From contig NZ_BHXQ01000002.1 of the NCBI RefSeq assembly GCF_003990915.1, positions 310,001 through 374,000 of the forward strand: a DNA stretch of 64,000 bases, written 5' to 3'. Shown piece by piece: positions 27,101-34,989 of the stretch; position 1 is the stretch's first letter; every line of letters begins with the position of its first letter. Source of the stretch: Chryseotalea sanaruensis. Lineage in GTDB: Bacteria > Bacteroidota > Bacteroidia > Cytophagales > Cyclobacteriaceae. Both the position numbers and the translations under genes were made by a program. The notes below the pieces were generated by a model that was not told the origin of the DNA, did not search any database, and saw nothing but the letters and a program-made list of their open reading frames with translations.

Positions 27101-27106
27101 TAGTTT

Positions 27107-27550
27107 ATGAAAATCATACAAAAAATATTTATTATAATGCTGTTAGGCAACATAGCTTGTTCTTTTAACAACAAAGAACAAGTTATAGAAAAATTTATCA
27201 CTGATCTGAAAAACAATGATATCTCTAACGTTAGTTTAATTACAAAATACTATGAAAATCAAGACAAAAGTCAAAATGAAATATTACACTTGCTCTCACA
27301 TCAAATTGATTTGCTACGGACTAAGTTATTAAATGATTGCCCAATGCTTAGCATCCAAAGGCATGATGGTAACTCTGATCTTGTTAAGTCTTTCAAGCTG
27401 AAAACTGAGGGGTATGATGTTGATAATATTTTCTACATTATCTGTAATGATGTAATCATCACCCCTGTTTTACTGGAAGCAGAGAAAATTAAATCCATTT
27501 CAACATACTCTAAAACCGAAACCGGTTCAAGGATTTTTGTTATTCTCTAA
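27107..27550 (+). CDS. Small lipoprotein paired with copy 1 (candidate immunity protein)
   Basis: 147 residues; signal peptide with Cys18 (LLGNIACSFNNKEQ) as a non-canonical lipobox, with no acidic export signal after the Cys. The mature part begins with a helical stretch (VIEKFITDLKNNDISNVSLI) that could be NTF2-like, then a beta-rich half (FKLKTEGYDVDNIFYIICND). It starts 6 bases after the stop of the papain-like copy and occurs only next to that C-terminal type: an almost identical copy is at 31866-32309 after the other papain-like copy. That one-to-one pairing is the reason to propose an immunity role; no known domain was recognised. Confidence 0.8.
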   Translation: MKIIQKIFIIMLLGNIACSFNNKEQVIEKFITDLKNNDISNVSLITKYYENQDKSQNEILHLLSHQIDLLRTKLLNDCPMLSIQRHDGNSDLVKSFKLKTEGYDVDNIFYIICNDVIITPVLLEAEKIKSISTYSKTETGSRIFVIL

Positions 27551-27602
27551 ATATAACTGCTATAGCGAAATGCTTGCGCCTATCCCTGCTCCCTGCCCTG
27601 CT

Positions 27603-27740
27603 CTTCCGAATTTGCAATTCGGAAGTTCCATCTTAAGGTCTACGACCTTACCTCTTTCACAACGATTTTATAGCGATAAATTCTAAAAGCTAATTAAAAT
27701 TTCTTTTATAGGATTTCCGGTTTTTAAATCTGGAAGAGTT
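27603..27740. repeat. REP-like palindromes between copies 1 and 2
   Basis: The 397-base gap 27551-27947 contains CTTCCGAATT arms with loop TGC at 27603-27625, AAGGTC/TAC/GACCTT at 27635-27649 (loop changed compared with 25205), an imperfect TTCCGG element near 27715-27735 and GTTAGC/AGA/GCTAAC at about 27738-27752. From 27608 on, it is the repeated upstream region of copy 2. No gene. Confidence 0.75.
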
Positions 27741-28871
27741 AGCAGAGCTAACTTATTGGAATAAAAATAGGGTTGAACTTTCTGAATGTTTTTATGACTT
27801 TTTTAAGATATAAAAAAGCAAAATTTTGCGATCTGTAAGGACAAGATTGAAACAAAATACATAATCCGAAAAAACATTCGAAAAATAATATTACATTCGT
27901 TTACATTTAACAACTCAACTCTCTGTGCAGCATTAAAAAAATAATTTATGAGAAAGATTTTTTGGGGTATTTCCACGCTATTCCTGTTATCTCTTACATC
28001 CTGTCTCGATGAAAGTGTCTATGAAAAAGAAACTGTGTATAAAGAAGATATACTCAATTACTTCGATGCATTAATGGTTTCAACTAAAGGGGAATTCAAT
28101 GATGAGATATCCGAATTTAAAAATTCAATAAATTTTCGAAAAGTTGAAACATATGATTTGCGAACAACTGAGAAAATTATTTCAGCGGAAATTACAAGTT
28201 TAAATTCTTTCCAAGATGCTGAGAGAGTAAAAGCCATATTTTTTCTTAATAATGGTAAAATTGTACGATCGAATATTGTGACTTTCGATCATGAAATGCA
28301 TTTTGATAAACATGATGATATTATTGTTTCCATCTTAAATATGGATGCAAGCACACAAATATACACAGGTCGCATGACTGTCTATAATGCATTTCAAAAA
28401 CTATTAATGTATAACATTTACGAAAGCGGTAAACTAGTAGAAAATGCAATGGCTCGTATAGACGCTGGTGCTAACCCTACTTCAGGCAAAACAAATGGTT
28501 GCACAAATTGGTATTTAATTACAACAACATACTATTCTGACGGTAGCACTACCACAACGACAGAATACCTTTATACCAGTTGTAGTGGTGGTAATTGTGA
28601 AGAACAAGCCTCGAGGGGTAGTAAAATAAATTGTGGCGGTGGACCCTGGACTGGTGGTGCCGGAAGCCCAGCGGGTATTAATCCTAGTTTTCCAAGCCTC
28701 CCAGCAAATGGAGATGTTTATGAATTCACTAACGCGAATGGAGAATACACAAAATATCAATTTGATAGTCAGAAAGGCATATGGGTAGTAATAGAACGTA
28801 TACTCCCACCCATTACCATTATATTAGAACCAGAAAATTATCCGTTTTTAATGATTCAATGGCCAGTGCAT
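27608..28871 (+). repeat. Direct repeat, copy 2
   Basis: Partner of 25178-26440, differing by a one-base insertion near 27702 and scattered single changes. After 28871 the sequence no longer matches copy 1 at base level, although the short motif YTYDGGSGNW is kept in the protein. Confidence 0.9.
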
Positions 28872-29510
28872 GGACAAATCGTATTTGGCACTGATAACTT
28901 TATTTATACCTATGATGGTGGGTCGGGGAATTGGGAGGGTGTGTATTGTATTCAAAACCAACTTACCAACCCTTGCCTATTTAGTGTGGCAGCACATGTA
29001 TTAGATCCGAATGTAACAAGCACATACAACGGGCTGATTCAGCAGGTTTTTAATTCAAGTGATAAAGTTAATTGGATTTTAATTGAAGGAAGCATAAATG
29101 GAGCGGCACAAACCCCTCCCGATCTAACGAATGATGGAATTTTTACGGTTATTACAACGCTAGATCCTGCAGACTTAACAAACAAGTCACGTGAATACAT
29201 AGCTTCGACAATATATCACGAGGCATTTCATGCCTTAATGCATAAATACACCGGGGCTTTTACCTATACTCCAACTGAGCATCACTATCAAATGATTACT
29301 AACTTTATCGTTGATATTAGTGAAGCTTTACAAGAGGCGTATCCCAACCTTTCGACTATTGAAGCAAAAGCACTTATTGCGAAGCAAATTTATGAATTTC
29401 ATGGCCCCGTGCGGTCTCAGATTCTTTTAAGGATAGGACTTACGGAAGACCAAATTAATGCAGCTTTAATAAAATTTAGTGGTAATGGACCAGGAACTAC
29501 AGGTTGTTAA
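27948..29510 (+). CDS. Polymorphic-toxin-like lipoprotein, copy 2, C-terminal zincin-like metallopeptidase domain
   Basis: 520 residues. The first 308 residues are almost identical to copy 1 (lipobox Cys19, same Cys/Gly-rich middle), and the junction motif ends at Trp329 as in copy 1. The rest is unrelated to copy 1: IYHEAFHALMH places the zinc-binding HExxH motif at His424-His428, and a further His-rich stretch follows (PTEHHYQM). This is the pattern of a zincin metallopeptidase. A different small lipoprotein gene overlaps its 3' end. Swapping of the C-terminal domain behind a constant N-terminal part, with a matching change of the next gene, is the hallmark of polymorphic toxins; peptidase activity and toxicity are inferred, not shown. 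Confidence 0.85.
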   Translation: MRKIFWGISTLFLLSLTSCLDESVYEKETVYKEDILNYFDALMVSTKGEFNDEISEFKNSINFRKVETYDLRTTEKIISAEITSLNSFQDAERVKAIFFLNNGKIVRSNIVTFDHEMHFDKHDDIIVSILNMDASTQIYTGRMTVYNAFQKLLMYNIYESGKLVENAMARIDAGANPTSGKTNGCTNWYLITTTYYSDGSTTTTTEYLYTSCSGGNCEEQASRGSKINCGGGPWTGGAGSPAGINPSFPSLPANGDVYEFTNANGEYTKYQFDSQKGIWVVIERILPPITIILEPENYPFLMIQWPVHGQIVFGTDNFIYTYDGGSGNWEGVYCIQNQLTNPCLFSVAAHVLDPNVTSTYNGLIQQVFNSSDKVNWILIEGSINGAAQTPPDLTNDGIFTVITTLDPADLTNKSREYIASTIYHEAFHALMHKYTGAFTYTPTEHHYQMITNFIVDISEALQEAYPNLSTIEAKALIAKQIYEFHGPVRSQILLRIGLTEDQINAALIKFSGNGPGTTGC

Positions 29511-30123
29511 ATTGAAGTTACAGACTTCTCAAATAGCTATTTTCGTGCTTTTAGTTTTTATGAGTTGTGCACCTTTTAGGGATCCGCCAATTTCTGATGA
29601 AGAAACTTTTTTTCGCTATTTTATTGAGTATAACGAGCGAACTGCTTCAGGCTATCATGAGTCGTCAAATGATATTATGGTAGTCAGAGCCGAACATAAT
29701 GATTGGGGATTTAAAGAAGGTCTTGCACTGCTTCAGCAAGATACAATTCGCGATAACTGGAGAAGAAATGCTTACGTAGTTTTAACCGAAGCAGAAAAGC
29801 ATCAAATCATTAACCAGATAGATTCGACTGCACACCTAAAGAGGCTAGCCAAAACAGGTCTGATAAAGCTCATTCCAAAAAAGGAGATTGACTCATTGGA
29901 CCGGGAGTTCGCTAAGTTACCGATTGATTTTAGCAAGACTTACGGATATTATTCTTTGTACTCGCTGAGGAAACCCATATTCCTCCGTGATAATTCTTTG
30001 TGTGTCTTTTATTATAATTATCGCTGTGGCGACCTGTGTGGCGCTATGGAGTTTGCTATCTATAAAAGGGATGAAAGCACTAAATGGAAAAAATGGATTA
30101 TAATTTATATGTCAGTCAGCTAA
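29485..30123 (+). CDS. Lipoprotein paired with copy 2 (candidate immunity protein)
   Basis: The frame can start at GTG 29479 or ATG 29485 (MDQELQVVKLKLQ); both overlap the 3' end of copy 2 by about 26-32 bases, which points to translational coupling. A hydrophobic stretch and lipobox-like VFMSC (Cys28 from the ATG) are followed by a ~185-residue mature part with no recognised domain (LTEAEKHQIINQI; CVFYYNYRCGDLCGAM). It is unrelated to the 147-aa proteins that follow the papain-like copies, so it changes together with the C-terminal domain of its partner. The long, charged N-terminus before the hydrophobic core is unusual for a lipoprotein. Confidence 0.75.
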   Translation: MDQELQVVKLKLQTSQIAIFVLLVFMSCAPFRDPPISDEETFFRYFIEYNERTASGYHESSNDIMVVRAEHNDWGFKEGLALLQQDTIRDNWRRNAYVVLTEAEKHQIINQIDSTAHLKRLAKTGLIKLIPKKEIDSLDREFAKLPIDFSKTYGYYSLYSLRKPIFLRDNSLCVFYYNYRCGDLCGAMEFAIYKRDESTKWKKWIIIYMSVS

Positions 30124-30299
30124 GATTTGTTTTAAATCATGAACGAATTCGGATGAACTAAGTTTGATTAATTAATTATTCAGTAGTTCGCTTACTTTAA
30201 CATTGAAGAATATTGTTAATTTCTATTTTTATCAAATTGCTACACACAATTGTTTACTAGAAAAATGAATTTATGAAATGATTAAGTATCTGTTACTCC

Positions 30300-31859
30300 T
30301 CCACGCTATTCCTGTTATCTCTTACATCCTGTTTAGATGAAAGTGTGTATGAAAAAGAAACTGTGTATAAAGAAGATATACTCGATTACTTCGATGCATT
30401 AATGGTTTCAACTAAAGGGGAATTCAATGATGAGATATCCGAATTTAAAAATTCAATAAATTTTCGAAAAGTTGAAACATATGATTTGCGAACAACTGAG
30501 AAAATTATTTCAGCGGAAATTACAAGTTTAAATTCTTTCCAAGATGCTGAGAGAGTAAAAGCCATATTTTTTCTTAATAATGGTAAGATTGTACGATCGA
30601 ATATTGTGACTTTCGATCATGAAATGCGTTTTGATAAACATGATGATATTATTGTTTCCATCTTAAATATGGATGCAAGCACACAAATATACACAGGTCG
30701 CATGACTGTCTATAATGCATTTCAAAAACTATTAATGTATAACATTTACGAAAGCGGTAAACTAGTAGAAAATGCAATGGCTCGTATAGACGCTGGTGCT
30801 AACCCTACTTCAGGCAAAACAAATGGTTGCACAAATTGGTATTTAATTACAACAACATACTATTCTGACGGTAGCACTACCACAACGACAGAATACCTTT
30901 ATACCAGTTGTAGTGGTGGTAATTGTGAAGAACAAGCCTCGAGGGGTAGTAAAATAAATTGTGGCGGTGGACCGTGGACTGGTGGTGCAGGAAGTCCAGC
31001 AAATAGTAATCCTAGTTTTCCAAGCCTCCCAGCAAATGGAGATGTTTATGAATTCACTAACGCGAATGGAGAATACACAAAATATCAATTTGATAGTCAG
31101 AAAGGTATATGGGTAGTAATAGAACGTATACTTCCACCCATTACCATTATATTAGAACCAGAAAATTATCCGTTTTTAATGATTCAATGGCCAGTGCATA
31201 ATCAAAAGGTATTTGGCGCTGATCTATTTACTTATACCTATGATGGAGGTTCTGGAAATTGGAACGGAGAACCTACAAATGTTGTAATTTCTCCAGATCG
31301 TCCTATAAGTAACATGACAGACTATCTAAAGTGCTTTACATCAACTCAGAGTGCTACTGTTACAATCTATGTGGATCAGCCTGTTGAGGGATCAAATGAC
31401 GCATATGCCATAACATGGGGAGGTGCAGTTGTTGGGCACACTTTTGTTTCAATTACTCAAGGTTCTAACAGAAGTGTATTCGGCTTTTATCCATCTACTG
31501 ATGAGACAAGCCCCACAAGTCCGCCAGAACCAAGCGTGATGGGGGATGATAGTGGTGAAGGCTTTGATGCAAGTATATCAATTACTATTTCTGGACCTAT
31601 TCTTCAACAAATTCTTCAGTATGTTATAAACTATAATGCAACTTATGATTTAGATAACTACAATTGTTCAGATTTTGGGATAAGTGTCGGTAATCTTGCT
31701 GGTCTGGCGTTACCTGATTCCTATGGTTCATGGCCTGGTGGAGGGGGATCTAATCCGGGCGCTTTAGGTCAGCATATAAGAAGTAGAAGTTCATCTGGAA
31801 ATATCAGTGTTAATAAAGTTGGAGGAAATGCACCAACTAACAATAGAAACTGTAATTAA
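30300..31859 (+). pseudogene. Copy 3: 5'-truncated papain-type cassette without start or signal peptide (orphan module)
   Basis: Similarity to copy 1 begins abruptly at 30300 (equivalent to 25541 in copy 1), inside the signal-peptide codons. The same frame has a TGA about 24 bases upstream and no ATG, GTG or TTG before the lipobox Cys. The first possible start is GTG 30345, after the Cys, which would give a 504-residue protein without signal peptide or lipid anchor. No repeated upstream region precedes it; 30124-30299 is unrelated sequence with no gene. The remaining 1.5 kb is nearly identical to copy 1 and fully open, including the catalytic His and Cys. It looks like a silent orphan cassette that could be restored by recombination with copy 2's intact 5' part. 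Confidence 0.85.
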
Positions 31860-31865
31860 TAGTTT

Positions 31866-32309
31866 ATGAAAATCATACAAAAAATATTTATTATAATGCT
31901 GTTAGGCAACATAGCCTGTTCTTTTAACAACAAAGAACAAGTTATAGAAAAATTTATCACTGATCTGAAAAACAATGATATCTCTAACGTTAGTTTAATT
32001 ACAAAATACTATCAAAATCAAGACAAAAGTCAAAATGAAACATTACACTTGCTCTCACAGCAAATTGATTTGCTAAGGACTAAGTTATTAAATGATTGCC
32101 CAATGCTTAGCATCCAAAGGCATGATGGTAACTCTGATCTTGTTAAGTCTTTCAAGCTGAAAACTGAGGGGTATGATGTTGATAATATTTTCTACATTAT
32201 CTGTAATGATGTAATCATCACCCCTGTTTTACTGGAAGCAGAGAAAATTAAATCCATTTCAACATACTCTAAAACCGAAACCGGTTCAAAGATTTTTGTT
32301 ATTCTCTAA
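31866..32309 (+). CDS. Small lipoprotein paired with orphan copy 3 (candidate immunity protein)
   Basis: 147 residues, nearly identical to 27107-27550 with a handful of substitutions (for example YYQNQ instead of YYENQ, LSQQI instead of LSHQI). Signal peptide and Cys18 are intact, unlike its upstream partner. In polymorphic toxin loci, immunity genes of orphan cassettes are commonly kept because they protect against kin carrying the active toxin. Whether it is transcribed is uncertain because the upstream promoter region of the repeat unit is missing. Confidence 0.75.
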   Translation: MKIIQKIFIIMLLGNIACSFNNKEQVIEKFITDLKNNDISNVSLITKYYQNQDKSQNETLHLLSQQIDLLRTKLLNDCPMLSIQRHDGNSDLVKSFKLKTEGYDVDNIFYIICNDVIITPVLLEAEKIKSISTYSKTETGSKIFVIL

Positions 32310-32348
32310 ATATAACTGCTATAGCGAAATGCTTGCGCCTATCCCTGC

Positions 32349-32396
32349 TCTTCCGAATTTGCAATTCGGAAGTTCTATCCTAAGGTCTGCGACCTT
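32349..32396. repeat. REP-like palindromes at right border
   Basis: CTTCCGAATT arms with loop TGC at 32349-32371 and AAGGTC/TGC/GACCTT at 32382-32396, in the same order and spacing as at 27603-27649. A further hairpin TTCGCT...AAGCGAA lies near 32432-32452. Together with 25070-25321 these elements bracket the triplicated locus. Confidence 0.75.
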
Positions 32397-32464
32397 ACCT
32401 CTCGTGCAAAGATTTTAGTGCGTTACTTCAGTTTCGCTAAGTTTTGAAAGCGAATTAAAAATTC

Positions 32465-33367
32465 TTAATAGTATAAACCATAAGCCCTAACACCTCTCTT
32501 GTTAAACTCAATAGCCGGAAAAGGTATCTTTAAAAGATTTAAACTACCTAACACACGCTTTAAAAAAATACTTCGCGTAGGAATTTTACTCAAATCAACA
32601 TCCAAACTTAGCAGCACTTGTCTGTAACGATCATAAGACGGAGCTGGTTGACCATTAATAAAATCAGGATTTTCAAATTCCCCAAGCATACCATTGGCAC
32701 TATAACCAAGGCCTACATTTAACCAGGCGGGTAGGTTGGAATTTTTTGCAAATGATTTTAGATTAACTGAAAGCCAATAAGTATGTGAGTTGTAGTCCAG
32801 AAAAAGTTGTTCAAAAGCATTTTCTCCGAGCACACGTGGCCTTACTTTCGCATAGGGGGAGGGTGAAAAAGAATATTTCATTTTTATTCTCTGCTCATTC
32901 CAACGCCACTCCTGCACCGTAAAAAGTAAACTGCCAGAAGCATTGGCCGCAACATCGCCCACTGAAAACCCATAGCCCTCATAAATACCGTCAAATATTT
33001 CAACCGGCAGTTGCAGTATAAAGCCAAGTGAACCTCCCCAAAGCAAGGCTTTGTTTTTTGGAACACCCGCCCATCTTAAAGCATGATAGCCCGCACGACT
33101 CTCTTGATACGCAATAAAACTGTGTGCAAACTTATCCATTTGCAGATAGCCCGAATTATCATTGTACCAATGGAAGGGCACACGTTCATGGTCTCTGTAC
33201 CAAATTTCATTCAGATAGAGCATGCCACCTACGTAAAAGCTTGCCTCCGTTCCGGCAACAAGCCAAAATCTTCTCTTATTAATTGTACTGGTTGTTGAGT
33301 CAGTATTTTCTTGTGCAAAAGCTCCTGTTGAAATAACTAGAGTAAGGCAAAAAAGAATTTTTCTCAT
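32465..33367 (-). CDS. DUF2279 family periplasmic/membrane-associated protein
   Basis: 300 residues with a signal peptide (to ...STGAFAQ). The segment DKFAHSFIAYQESRAGYHAL and the following Gly-rich hydrophobic stretches (KALLWGGSLGFILQLPVEIF) match DUF2279 (YfiM-like). Conserved His and Glu/Asp positions (FAHSF, EIFDG, VGDVAANASG) are kept. The family is common in Bacteroidota as an envelope protein of unknown function. The 232-base gap upstream (33368-33599) shows no gene. Confidence 0.82.
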   Translation of the reverse strand: MRKILFCLTLVISTGAFAQENTDSTTSTINKRRFWLVAGTEASFYVGGMLYLNEIWYRDHERVPFHWYNDNSGYLQMDKFAHSFIAYQESRAGYHALRWAGVPKNKALLWGGSLGFILQLPVEIFDGIYEGYGFSVGDVAANASGSLLFTVQEWRWNEQRIKMKYSFSPSPYAKVRPRVLGENAFEQLFLDYNSHTYWLSVNLKSFAKNSNLPAWLNVGLGYSANGMLGEFENPDFINGQPAPSYDRYRQVLLSLDVDLSKIPTRSIFLKRVLGSLNLLKIPFPAIEFNKRGVRAYGLYY

Positions 33368-33599
33368 TTCAAAAAAATCATAATTAAATAAGTATCCTGC
33401 AAAAATATACTCACATACTATGGGGTATACTTTGGATAAAGAAAAGCCAATTTAAACTTAGTATGCTACAATTACTTCTCTTCTACATTGCATTTGCTAA
33501 AATAAATATCCTTCAAACCTTACAACTTTTTATGGTTTATTGGTGTCAATAAATTCGAAGAGTCTAAAATGTCCCGAACCCGACTTAAATCAATACACT

Positions 33600-34061
33600 A
33601 TGAAAAGGCACATTCTTATCATATTCCTACTAGTCTTCATTGTTTTTACAAGTTGTCAATCAGAAATTTCCAATGAAGAACTTTGTGTTGCAAGATTAAG
33701 GGGCCGCATTGTAAGCAGTAGCCCTGCCTGTGCAGGTGTTGCAATTCAAATTCTTTCAGGTTCCTTTCAACCAGACCATGTTGATGCAAGTTGGCAGAAT
33801 GCTTTTCAACCTAACTCAACAGTATATCAAAATGTATTTAAAACTTACCCATTCTGCCAGGCAAGTGAAGAACAGCTAAAACGTTTTGAGAGCATACTCG
33901 AAGAAGGAGATGAATTTTATTTTGTTTTTAAGAATAGCGAAGCTGGTTTTTGTGGCTTCGGTGATTGTACCATTTGCGAACCATTGGTTTCGCTTCCTGA
34001 GAAAGTTAACGAGATTGAAATAGTTGACTTAGCGTGTACGGACGTTTTCATTGTTGAATAA
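33600..34061 (+). CDS. Small Cys-rich lipoprotein, function unknown
   Basis: The open frame extends to 33540, but the ATG at 33600 directly precedes a lipoprotein signal peptide (MKRHILIIFLLVFIVFTSCQ) and is chosen, giving 153 residues. The mature part has seven or more Cys (CVARLRG, SPACAG, YPFCQAS, GFCGFGDCTICEP, LACTD), suggesting disulphides in the periplasm. Its 3' end overlaps by 33 bases the 3' end of the convergent gene at 34029-34970. No known domain. Confidence 0.75.
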   Translation: MKRHILIIFLLVFIVFTSCQSEISNEELCVARLRGRIVSSSPACAGVAIQILSGSFQPDHVDASWQNAFQPNSTVYQNVFKTYPFCQASEEQLKRFESILEEGDEFYFVFKNSEAGFCGFGDCTICEPLVSLPEKVNEIEIVDLACTDVFIVE

Positions 34062-34970
34062 GTAATCGTAGCGCAAAAATTTGGTTGTATTGTCATACGC
34101 TGAGTAATCCTCAATCATTGTAAGTAAATTATCAGTGTATTTGTATTTCTTACGCTTTTCAGCAGTTCTGCTGTTAGTAAACAACAATAGCTCTGAAACT
34201 CTTCCATCATCTGTGTAGGTTGCCTCAACCGAAAAATTGAAAGGACTACCAAAAAGTTCTTCAAAAATTAATTTTCCGTTTTTTGAAAACCTTTTCAAAC
34301 TAGACTTAATTCCATCTGCTCCATAGAAAGTCTTAGTCAATGCCCCATTTTCGTCATACCTCCATACTGCTGAATCATTCCTGCTTCCTTTGCTAACTTC
34401 TGTATAGATTCGATCATACATTAAATTCGCTTTGGTTATCGTAAACCGCAGTCTGTCATTTCTTGAAATAAGAATGCTTATCCGACTGATTTTTTGATAA
34501 TCTTCTACTTGCGCAGTATCTAGAATATTCCGGGTAAGGGATTTGATTTTTTCAAATAGGAACTTACTAGTATCCATTTTAGCCATGCTTAACACTTTAA
34601 TATCTATATCATGATACGAAAGATTTACTTTTTGCATTGACGATTTACTTCCTTCCCTTTGTTCAGTTTCGCTTATTCCTGCCGAATCATAATGATAAAA
34701 TTTGTTAAGCTGGTGCTGAAATGGTTCCTGATAAAAAAGCTTCGATTTTCTGATTCTCCCATTACTGCTGAATTCGTGAATGGCATTTAGGTTAATAATA
34801 GAGCCATCCTCAGCCAATTCAACGATCCGTATTTCCTGGATTGTTGAATCCCTTAGGTTTTTTAAATAAGTTGATGCTGTGCCAACCAATGAATCTTGTG
34901 CCGCCAATGTCATTTTGGTTCCAATCAATGCTGAAATGATTAGACAGAAAAATGAACTGAATCTTAGCAT
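34029..34970 (-). CDS. Secreted YD/MORN-like repeat protein, function unknown
   Basis: 313 residues with a signal peptide (to ...MTLAAQ). Short repeats of the type YHYDSAGISE, WRYDENGALTKTFYG, YTDDGRVSELL and YKYTDNLLTMIEDY resemble YD/RHS-like or YwqK-like beta-hairpin repeats of secreted Bacteroidota proteins. The stop overlaps the convergent lipoprotein gene. It starts 19 bases after the uvrA stop on the same strand, so it may be read from the uvrA transcript. No enzymatic motif. Confidence 0.78.
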   Translation of the reverse strand: MLRFSSFFCLIISALIGTKMTLAAQDSLVGTASTYLKNLRDSTIQEIRIVELAEDGSIINLNAIHEFSSNGRIRKSKLFYQEPFQHQLNKFYHYDSAGISETEQREGSKSSMQKVNLSYHDIDIKVLSMAKMDTSKFLFEKIKSLTRNILDTAQVEDYQKISRISILISRNDRLRFTITKANLMYDRIYTEVSKGSRNDSAVWRYDENGALTKTFYGADGIKSSLKRFSKNGKLIFEELFGSPFNFSVEATYTDDGRVSELLLFTNSRTAEKRKKYKYTDNLLTMIEDYSAYDNTTKFLRYDYLFNNENVRTR

Positions 34971-34989
34971 TTATCTCTAAAGTAATTGG

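Larger units (their letters stand above)
30300..32402 (+). repeat. Direct repeat of copy 1 and its partner gene (matches 25541-27655)
   Basis: A constant offset of 4759 bases holds from 30300 through both genes; there is then a 12-base deletion (CCCTGCCCTGCT in copy 1) near 32348. Only scattered single-base differences are visible, so the duplication or gene conversion is recent. Confidence 0.9.

Noticed and set aside
25057..32396. Insertion sequence carrying the triplicated genes
   Set aside because: No transposase frame, terminal inverted repeats or target-site duplication was seen.
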